A stretch of 64,000 nucleotides of DNA, taken from positions 17,261-81,260 of the forward strand of contig CANQNX010000001.1 in the NCBI GenBank assembly GCA_947625345.1. The letters are read 5' to 3'. The stretch comes from Candidatus Gastranaerophilales bacterium (GTDB lineage Bacteria > Cyanobacteriota > Vampirovibrionia > Gastranaerophilales > Gastranaerophilaceae). The notes under the pieces were generated by a model. The model ran no database searches and was not told where the DNA came from. It was given only the letters and a program-made list of their open reading frames with translations. Positions 41,118 through 48,127 of this stretch are shown piece by piece. Position numbers and translations under genes: made by a program. Every line of letters begins with the position of its first letter. Position 1 is the stretch's first letter.

Positions 41118-43184
41118 ATGAAAAAACTTTTAAGCTCAACTCTTGCAGCAGGAATTATGGTAACAATGAATCTTTCTCCTGTTTTAGCATTAGACGTTAA
41201 TGCATTGCCAACAAATCCTCATGACATGCAAAATGTTGATATTACAAACCCTTCAGAAGGAAATATGAATGTACAGGTACAAGGTGGAGACAGAAGTGTC
41301 GGCACGGTTCATTGGGGAACATTCAATGTAGGCGAAAATGCACATGTTAATTTTGAATTCACAAATACAAGACAAACAGCATTAAACATAGTTGACCAAG
41401 CCGGTGGCATGTCAGAAATATACGGTAAAATAACCGATTCAGGATGTAACTCTTGCGGTTATCAAGGTACCGGAAAAGTTATATTAATCAACCCGAATGG
41501 TGTTATGTTCGGTGAAGGCGCAAACGTAAATTTAAATTCATTCACCGTATCAACATTTAATCCTAATTTCACAAAAGACGAAAACGGTTTTGATAAATTA
41601 GAATTAACAAGAGATGCAAATTCAGGCAACATATATATTAAAAGCGGAGCAGAAATTCACGGTGACAAAAACGTAGCTATGGCTGCTACAAATATATATG
41701 CATACCAAGGTTCAAAAATCTCTACAAATGTCCTTCCGAATGCTGATAAAAATGAAGCCGGTGAATATACAGGTTCTTATGGCAAAGTTAAATTAGTTAC
41801 AGCTGACGGTGTTAATTTCACATATTATAACAACGGTGCCGTAAGAGGTATATCAGGTGAAAAAGCATCAACTGATAAAATGCAAATCAGATTAAACGGT
41901 GAAATTACATCCGGTAATATTGACGTAAGAAACCAATCAGTTGATTATGAAAGCTACATAAGCGTAAACCAAAATGCCGTATTAAAAGCAACAAAAGCAG
42001 AAAGAGGAAATGACGGTAACATTAACTTAGTAGCTGCAAACGATATAAAAATTCAAGATTCCAAGTTAGAAACAGAAAATGGCGGAAACATATACATTAA
42101 CGCTAATAAGAAAGTTTCAATAACAACATCTGACTTAAAAACAACAGGCTCAGCAACAATAATATCCAATAAATATGATGTATCATTTAACTCAAGCAAA
42201 CTTACTGCCGATAAAGACGTAACAATTACTGCAGCAAATGATGCTTCAATCCAAGATAAAGACGGACAAGGAAGTTCAACAGTTACAGGTAATAATGTTA
42301 CTCTTAAAGCAGGTAACAGCGCACAAGTTATTCAAGGTTCAACTGTTACTGCAGCATCAGATATTAATATAACAGGTGCAACAGCTTGGATTGAAAATGC
42401 AAAATTAAATGCAAATAAAAATGTTAATATTGAAGCTACAAAATATGATGTAAATCTTGACGGTAATTCTAAAGTTACATTAGCTGATGACAGCGGCAAC
42501 ATTAACATCAAAGCTGCTCAAAACGTTAAAACAAAAGGCGGTACATTTGATGTATCAGGTCACCAAACAAACATTTTAGCTCAAAATGGTGATATTAATG
42601 TTAAGTTAGCTAATGTTGGCAACAGACAACACGGTTTGGTTGCAGAAGCTGAAAATAATGTAACTATTGAAACAGCAGATACATTATCAGTAGGTAAGTT
42701 AATCGCAAGAAAAGGCGATATGACATTAACCGCAAACAACATTATTGCAGGTCTTCCTTATACAACAGAACCTCAAATTCCGGGTGATGAAGCTAATCGT
42801 TCATACATCTATGTATTAAACGGTAAATTTACTTCAAATACTAAAGAAGCTCCTACTTACACAGCATCTGATTCATCAATAGTTGAAAATGGTAAGAACT
42901 ACAATACAAGACATCATATCCAATATGATAACGGCAACGAAAAAATCTTATTAATTAACAAAAAAGAATACACACCATCTACTACTCCGGATAATCCTGT
43001 TGATCCTGTTCAACCGACATCAAGAAATTATACATCTGACAACGATCAAACAGAAATGTTAAATAAAATTCCGAGACAACCTGAAATATTTAACAATAAC
43101 GTTTCAATCACAAATTCAAGAACAAACTTAGTAGATGTATTCGCTGCAGCTAGTCAAATAGAAATTGAAGATGAAGAAGAATAA
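41118..43184 (+). CDS. TpsA exoprotein, filamentous-haemagglutinin type, copy 2
   Basis: Paralogue of copy 1, 688 residues. It has a signal peptide (cleavage near Ala24) and a TPS domain with VNFEFTNTRQTALNIVDQ, SEIYGKITDSGCNSCGYQGTG (Cys110 and Cys113, the only cysteines) and INPNGVMFGEGANVNLNSF. A beta-helical middle shorter than in copy 1 and unlike it in detail is followed by the shared C-terminal block: HGLVAEAENNVTIET, SYIYVLNGKFTSNTK, RHHIQYDNGNEKILLINKK, a Pro-rich linker, then MLNKIPRQPEIFNNNV and LVDVFAAASQIEIEDEEE. Both ends are conserved while the middle differs, as expected for a surface-variable protein. It lies between two terminators and is monocistronic. Confidence 0.92.
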   Translation: MKKLLSSTLAAGIMVTMNLSPVLALDVNALPTNPHDMQNVDITNPSEGNMNVQVQGGDRSVGTVHWGTFNVGENAHVNFEFTNTRQTALNIVDQAGGMSEIYGKITDSGCNSCGYQGTGKVILINPNGVMFGEGANVNLNSFTVSTFNPNFTKDENGFDKLELTRDANSGNIYIKSGAEIHGDKNVAMAATNIYAYQGSKISTNVLPNADKNEAGEYTGSYGKVKLVTADGVNFTYYNNGAVRGISGEKASTDKMQIRLNGEITSGNIDVRNQSVDYESYISVNQNAVLKATKAERGNDGNINLVAANDIKIQDSKLETENGGNIYINANKKVSITTSDLKTTGSATIISNKYDVSFNSSKLTADKDVTITAANDASIQDKDGQGSSTVTGNNVTLKAGNSAQVIQGSTVTAASDINITGATAWIENAKLNANKNVNIEATKYDVNLDGNSKVTLADDSGNINIKAAQNVKTKGGTFDVSGHQTNILAQNGDINVKLANVGNRQHGLVAEAENNVTIETADTLSVGKLIARKGDMTLTANNIIAGLPYTTEPQIPGDEANRSYIYVLNGKFTSNTKEAPTYTASDSSIVENGKNYNTRHHIQYDNGNEKILLINKKEYTPSTTPDNPVDPVQPTSRNYTSDNDQTEMLNKIPRQPEIFNNNVSITNSRTNLVDVFAAASQIEIEDEEE

Positions 43185-43207
43185 CTTAATTCATCTGAAT
43201 AATAAGA

Positions 43208-43240
43208 AAGAAGGAACTAAAATAGTTCCTTCTTTTTTTT
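43208..43240 (+). terminator. Terminator after tpsA2
   Basis: AAGAAGGAACTA (43208-43219) pairs with TAGTTCCTTCTT (43223-43234), followed by a run of T residues, 24 bases after the tpsA2 stop. Confidence 0.92.
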
Positions 43241-43378
43241 ATTTGACTAATAGTTTTTAATTTAAGATAATATATTATATAAATTGTCCAAACAAAATTT
43301 TACTATAAGCAACGGAGTGTAGCTGAGTCTGTATACTTTAGAGTGTGACAATATATTATACTATTCGGGAATATATTT

Positions 43379-45121
43379 ATGAAGTTAAAAATATTATTTT
43401 TATTTACTATTATAGCTTTTGGCAACAGTGTATTTGGAAGTGCAATAATTGAAAGACCGACATATTATAACCATGCTTCCAAACCTTCAAACATTATAAA
43501 ATCTAATATTAATACAGTATATGACAATGAAACTTTAAATGTTGCAATAAAAGAATTAAATGAAAAATTAAAAAAAACACCCGACAATTATAATTTAAAT
43601 ATCTCTTTAGCTGATTTATATTTAAAAACAAAACAATATGATAAAGCATATAATGAACTTGTATATTTAAACAATTTAGACAGAAGAAACAAATTAACTG
43701 CTAAATCAAAAGAGGAATTAACTAAAATTTTTAACGAAGCTAAACAGACCGGTTTAAATAATCCTAAAAAATCTTCATTATACGTAAATCTTGCAATGTT
43801 ATGTCAGATTCTGAATGAACCTGACAAGTCAGAAAAATATTTGAATGCTGCACTGACAAGTAATGCCGATCAAAAACTCATTTTGAATGCAATTTCAAAA
43901 ATATATGAAACATCTGATGATTATACTAATGCAATAAATATATGTGATAAATTATTATCTTTAAAACCTTCCAATACCGATATAAGAAAATTAAAAGCAT
44001 CATATTACCTTCAATCACATGACAGTGAAAATGCAATAAAAGAATATGGAATAATAACTGATAACAATCCGAATGATGACGAAGCAAAATATGAATTATA
44101 TAAGCTTTTAAGTTCAAAAGGACTACCGGAAAAAGACATTATAAAACAGATATATAAAGACAGAAATTTAGCAGAATCACTTTATAATTTGGCAGATATA
44201 CTAATTAAAAATAACAATATAACCGATGCAAAAAAATATACCCAAATGCTTGTAACTAAGTATCCTGATGATGTTAACGGATATATATTACTCGCTGAAA
44301 TATATAAAAAAGAAGGAAAATTAAAAGAATCATATGAAGTATTAAATAAAATAAGGGATAAAGCTGACAGTAATGAAGCAATAGCAAAATATAACGTGCT
44401 TTTAGCCACTCTTTCCAGTCAGCCGCTGCAAGAAGCTAACTCTTTAATGGCAACAGGGCTTTATGCGCAAGCGCTTGAAGTTTTAAAAACAGCGGATCAG
44501 GAAAATTTATACGTAATTTTAGCTCAGGCAAGAGCAAATTATTTTCTTTCTCAAAAGCAAAAATCATTAGATTATTTAAATAAAGCTATGACTTTATATC
44601 CGAACAATTCTGATGTCTTTTGTGCTTTTGCATACATTTATCATAAAGAAAATGATTTGGACAGTGCCGAAAAATATATAAAAGAAGCATTAAAAATTAA
44701 TCCTGATAATAAAACGGCTAATGATTTAATGAAAATAGTAAAAAAATCTCAGGCTGACAGATACGTTAACAGAATTATATCGGCTTTTGAATCACAAAAC
44801 TACACTGAAGCAATGAGATTAATTAATGAAGCGCTTCAAATAAGTCCCGATTATGGTTTATTATATTATTATAAAGGTTTAACTTATATAGCACAAAATA
44901 ATTATGCAGCATCAACAGCAGCTTTATATAAGTCTTTAGAGCTGGATAAATCAAATATTACAACATATTTTTATTTAGGTATTGCTTTTGATAATTTATC
45001 AGAACCTTCAAATGCCCTTATGTATTATCAAAAATTTATTAACTTACTTCCCAAAGATGAATTAGGTGAAAGTGAAAAATTAAAATATGCAAAAGAGAGA
45101 ATTCAAAAACTAAAACAATAA
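43379..45121 (+). CDS. Exported tetratricopeptide-repeat protein
   Basis: The 580-residue protein starts with a signal peptide (KILFLFTIIAFGNSVFGSA, cleavage near residue 20). From about residue 45 to the end it is TPR helices, with at least ten repeats recognisable (NLNISLADLYLKTKQYDKAYNEL, VNGYILLAEIYKKEGKLKESYEVL, VFCAFAYIYHKENDLDSAEKYIKEAL, TYFYLGIAFDNLSEPSNALMYYQ). TPR proteins act as scaffolds in envelope assembly, and its position right after the two tpsA genes suggests, but does not show, a role in their handling. It has its own upstream region of 138 bases after the tpsA2 terminator. Confidence 0.88.
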   Translation: MKLKILFLFTIIAFGNSVFGSAIIERPTYYNHASKPSNIIKSNINTVYDNETLNVAIKELNEKLKKTPDNYNLNISLADLYLKTKQYDKAYNELVYLNNLDRRNKLTAKSKEELTKIFNEAKQTGLNNPKKSSLYVNLAMLCQILNEPDKSEKYLNAALTSNADQKLILNAISKIYETSDDYTNAINICDKLLSLKPSNTDIRKLKASYYLQSHDSENAIKEYGIITDNNPNDDEAKYELYKLLSSKGLPEKDIIKQIYKDRNLAESLYNLADILIKNNNITDAKKYTQMLVTKYPDDVNGYILLAEIYKKEGKLKESYEVLNKIRDKADSNEAIAKYNVLLATLSSQPLQEANSLMATGLYAQALEVLKTADQENLYVILAQARANYFLSQKQKSLDYLNKAMTLYPNNSDVFCAFAYIYHKENDLDSAEKYIKEALKINPDNKTANDLMKIVKKSQADRYVNRIISAFESQNYTEAMRLINEALQISPDYGLLYYYKGLTYIAQNNYAASTAALYKSLELDKSNITTYFYLGIAFDNLSEPSNALMYYQKFINLLPKDELGESEKLKYAKERIQKLKQ

Positions 45122-45132
45122 TTAACATTTAA

Positions 45133-45161
45133 TTTAAATTTTAATATAAATTTGATATTAT
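45133..45161 (+). promoter_or_regulatory. Probable promoter of a leaderless small-gene/engB transcript
   Basis: TTTAAA (45133-45138) and TATTAT (45156-45161) are 17 bases apart, and the ATG at 45168 follows after six bases with no ribosome site between. Transcription would start at the ATG. Confidence 0.45.
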
Positions 45162-45167
45162 ATAGTA

Positions 45168-45413
45168 ATGGATATCTTAAAAACATTTGAATTATTTCTT
45201 TCGGCGCCTTTGAGTATAATTCACAAGCGAAACATTAAAATTATGCATGTGGAAACAAATATTTTTGCACAAAAATTACCTATTGATATTGATTTAGACG
45301 AAGAAATTCAGTTAACCGTTTATAATAATAAAAAAGTATACAACCTTCTTTCAAGCGTAATATATAAGAAGAGATTAAAAGATGAAAATAACAAAAGCAA
45401 AGTTTGTCGTTAG
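45168..45413 (+). CDS. Small protein upstream of engB, unknown function
   Basis: The 81-residue product starts MDILKTFELFLSAPLSIIHK and has no signal peptide or membrane segment; a short acidic stretch (IDIDLDEEIQLTVYNN) lies in the centre and the end is basic (YKKRLKDENNKSKVCR). It fills the gap between the TPR gene and engB and overlaps engB by 32 bases, which suggests translational coupling. There is no Shine-Dalgarno sequence before its ATG. I do not recognise it. That it is translated is supported by the promoter-to-ATG spacing and by typical codon use. Confidence 0.5.
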   Translation: MDILKTFELFLSAPLSIIHKRNIKIMHVETNIFAQKLPIDIDLDEEIQLTVYNNKKVYNLLSSVIYKKRLKDENNKSKVCR

Positions 45414-45963
45414 TGCTCCTTCAATTAAAGAATGTCCTGAATTTAATCTCCCTGAATTTGCGCTGATAGGACGCTCTAACGTAGGTAAATCTTCTTTTAT
45501 CAATTCTATAGTTAATATAAAAGGACTTGCAAAAACAAGTAATACTCCGGGAAAAACCAAATTAATTAATTTCTTCAACATCAATGATGCATTTATATTT
45601 GCGGATTTACCGGGATACGGATATGCTAAAGTATCTGATAAAACGAGAAATTTTTGGCAAAAAAGTCTTGAAACATATCTCTTAAAAAGAAATGCCATTG
45701 TCAGTCTTATACAAATAATTGATTCAAGACATCCGATTCAGCAAAATGACCTTATGATGGCAGAATGGATAAAATATAATAAACTAAACTCCTTTGTAAT
45801 AGCTTCAAAAGTTGATCAAATAAAAAGAGGCGACATTAATAAGGTTGTGGAAAATTTTGAAAAAGTATTAGGCACAAAGGTGTTTCCGTTTTGTACAAAC
45901 GATAATTACTACAATCGTGCCATAACTGAACACATAGAAAATATTTTATCTAATCTTTTTTAG
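45382..45963 (+). CDS. engB: Ribosome-biogenesis GTPase EngB/YsxC
   Basis: EngB is an essential GTPase in late assembly of the 50S subunit. The 193-residue protein has all G motifs: G1 GRSNVGKSS, G2 TPGKT, G3 DLPGYGYA, G4 in ASKVDQIKRG. Length is typical. It begins within the preceding small gene and its 3' end overlaps the convergent membrane-protein gene by 14 bases. Confidence 0.97.
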   Translation: MKITKAKFVVSAPSIKECPEFNLPEFALIGRSNVGKSSFINSIVNIKGLAKTSNTPGKTKLINFFNINDAFIFADLPGYGYAKVSDKTRNFWQKSLETYLLKRNAIVSLIQIIDSRHPIQQNDLMMAEWIKYNKLNSFVIASKVDQIKRGDINKVVENFEKVLGTKVFPFCTNDNYYNRAITEHIENILSNLF

Positions 45964-46366
45964 TATTTTCTAAAAAAGCTTTGATACATTGAATAACCGT
46001 AGTTTGTGTAGATAGTGTAGATTTAATTTTCTTTTTTTTCCTTGAAGGAATGAAAGGTTTATCTTCACTTTTTTCGGTATAATCAGCATAATAAGAATAA
46101 TTTGATTCGCTGTTGTCCGTATTCTTTTTAAACAATACAAGCAGGATAATAATTACTATTATACTTATCAACATTGCACCGAAAGATATAATTAATTTTG
46201 AACCGACAAATGTCATCTCGCTATTTATTTGTTTTGAATCAGACATTCCTTCTATACTTTGAACATCTGTATTATTGCCGTCATAAAGATTTTTCTTTGC
46301 GGGCAAGGATGGCAATTGTGAATTAAATAAATCATTATCAGCTATAAAGTAACTAAGATTTTTCAT
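45950..46366 (-). CDS. Single-pass membrane protein, unknown function
   Basis: The 138-residue protein has a soluble N-terminal ~55 residues rich in Asn, Asp and Ser (YFIADNDLFNSQLPSLPAKK), one membrane helix (about 57-81, KLIISFGAMLISIIVIIILLVLF) and a C-terminal tail with a strongly basic patch (IPSRKKKKIKSTLS). It lies three bases after the RNase E/G gene, on the same strand, and is probably co-transcribed. I do not recognise it; membrane anchoring of the RNase complex is conceivable but only speculation. Confidence 0.6.
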   Translation of the reverse strand: MKNLSYFIADNDLFNSQLPSLPAKKNLYDGNNTDVQSIEGMSDSKQINSEMTFVGSKLIISFGAMLISIIVIIILLVLFKKNTDNSESNYSYYADYTEKSEDKPFIPSRKKKKIKSTLSTQTTVIQCIKAFLENTKKD

Positions 46367-46368
46367 TT

Positions 46369-48105
46369 TTAGCTCTCAACGGCAACTTTTTCCGTTTTTG
46401 GTTTTCTTCCTTTTTTGGCAGTTTTCTTCTCCTTTGTTACTTCTGATTTTTCTGTCTCAACAGGAGTTTCTTCAGCTTGTTTTTTCTTTCTGCCTGCTCT
46501 TTTTGGTTTTGCCTCTTTTTTGACTTCAATTTCTTCAGGTTTTACAACATTTTCAACAGTTTCAATTTTTTCTTCGTAAACTTTTTCTTCATTGTTTAAA
46601 GGAAGCTGTTCCTGAACTTCTTGAGTTTGTTTATAGTTTTGTTTTTTATTGTTTTTATATTTGAAATTCTTCTTTTGGAAGTTATACTTATTATTTTGAG
46701 TTTCCTGATTACCTTGTTGGTTTTGAACAGTTTGAGTATTTATGGTATTCTCCTGCTCTGATTCTTGAATCGGATTATTTTCGGGGTTATTAAAAACTTT
46801 ATTTTGTTTATAATTTTGAGTTTTATTTTTAATTTGTTGGACAGGAATTTTAAGTTTAGCAGCTTTAGCCTTAATTTCACCCTCTATAACAGGGGCTGAG
46901 AATGTTAAATCATCTAAAATATAGCCTGTTCCCTGACAATGAGGACATTTTTTTCCGAATATTTCGGAAAGGCTTTGTCCCTGACGATGTCTTGTAAGTT
47001 CTACAAGCCCCAAATCAGATAATTGTCCCACCTGAGGTTTTGCTTTATCTTTTTCAAGTGCAATTTCAAGCTCTTCCATTACCGCCAATTTATCACGTCT
47101 GTTGTTCATATCGATAAAGTCAACAATTACCATTCCGCCAATATTTCTAAGTCTTAATTGACGGGCAATTTCATGAACAGCTTCAAGATTTGTTTTAACA
47201 ATTGTTTCATCCTGAGTATTTGAACTTACAAATTTACCGCTGTTAACATCTATAACGGTAAGTGCTTCCGTTGTTTGAACAAATAAATATCCGCCGGAGG
47301 GTAAATTTACTTTTGTTTGAAGCGCTGCTTTTATTTCTTTAACTACACCTGAAGCAACAAGTAATGTTTCTGAGCCTTTATAGACATTAACTTCAATATT
47401 TTTTTGCATATTCCAATTTTGAAGAATTTGCTGTGTCCTATGAACTCCGTAAGAGGTATCAAGAATTATTTCATCCACATCTTCACTGCACTCTTCTCTC
47501 ATTACTCTGTATAATAAATCCTGATCTCTGTATAAAAGACTCGGAGCAGGTCTTGTTTCAGCAGCAGTAACAATTGTATTCCATTTTTCAAGTAATATTT
47601 CCAAATCCTCCTGAATATCAGCATCAGATTGCCCTTCCGCTTCTGTTCTGACAATAACTCCGACACCTACAGGTTTAATAAGACTTATTATTGATTTCAA
47701 ACGTGCTTTTTCTTTTTGATTTACAATTTTTTTAGATACGTTAATACCTGTTTCTTGAGGCATTAAAACTAAAAAACGCCCCGGAAGACTTATTAACGTT
47801 GAAACTCTCGGGCCTTTATGTCCAACAGGCTCTTTTACTACCTGAACTATTATTTTTTGCTTCGGAGAAAGTTTTTCTTTCAAAGTACCTTTTCCTATTG
47901 CATCATGAGCATGTAAAAAGCCCATTTTATCATATCCGACATTTACAAATGCCGCATCTATACTTGGTAATATATTATCAACTGTAGCGAGATAGACATC
48001 ATTCAGCAGCATATCTCCTCTTTGTACATAGAATTCACATATTTTTCCATCCTCTATTACTGCTGCTATACTATCTCTTTCTGCAACTACTATCGCTTTT
48101 GACAT
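46369..48105 (-). CDS. rng: Ribonuclease E/G family protein
   Basis: RNase E/G enzymes start mRNA decay and process rRNA from 5'-monophosphate ends. The 578-residue protein has an S1 RNA-binding domain (about 35-120; LATVDNILPSIDAAFVNVG), the 5' sensor region (VIVRTEAEG), the DNase I-like catalytic part with VIDVNSGKFVSS and IVDFIDMN (the metal-binding Asp pair) and the Zn-link CPHCQGTGY. From about residue 415 the tail is disordered: Gln/Asn-rich and then Lys/Glu/Pro-rich (KAKPKRAGRKKK, KKGRKPKTEKV), as in cyanobacterial RNase E tails that bind partners. It follows the radical-SAM gene directly, a conserved neighbourhood. Confidence 0.95.
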   Translation of the reverse strand: MSKAIVVAERDSIAAVIEDGKICEFYVQRGDMLLNDVYLATVDNILPSIDAAFVNVGYDKMGFLHAHDAIGKGTLKEKLSPKQKIIVQVVKEPVGHKGPRVSTLISLPGRFLVLMPQETGINVSKKIVNQKEKARLKSIISLIKPVGVGVIVRTEAEGQSDADIQEDLEILLEKWNTIVTAAETRPAPSLLYRDQDLLYRVMREECSEDVDEIILDTSYGVHRTQQILQNWNMQKNIEVNVYKGSETLLVASGVVKEIKAALQTKVNLPSGGYLFVQTTEALTVIDVNSGKFVSSNTQDETIVKTNLEAVHEIARQLRLRNIGGMVIVDFIDMNNRRDKLAVMEELEIALEKDKAKPQVGQLSDLGLVELTRHRQGQSLSEIFGKKCPHCQGTGYILDDLTFSAPVIEGEIKAKAAKLKIPVQQIKNKTQNYKQNKVFNNPENNPIQESEQENTINTQTVQNQQGNQETQNNKYNFQKKNFKYKNNKKQNYKQTQEVQEQLPLNNEEKVYEEKIETVENVVKPEEIEVKKEAKPKRAGRKKKQAEETPVETEKSEVTKEKKTAKKGRKPKTEKVAVES

Positions 48106-48127
48106 AAATCTTTCCTTTTCACTTATC

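Noticed and set aside
43314..43378. tRNA-like start (GGAGTGTAGCTGAGTCTG) before the TPR gene, with a TTCGGGAAT downstream
   Set aside because: No complementary 3' acceptor (ACACTCC) and no proper anticodon or T-stem can be folded; likely chance similarity or at most a remnant.
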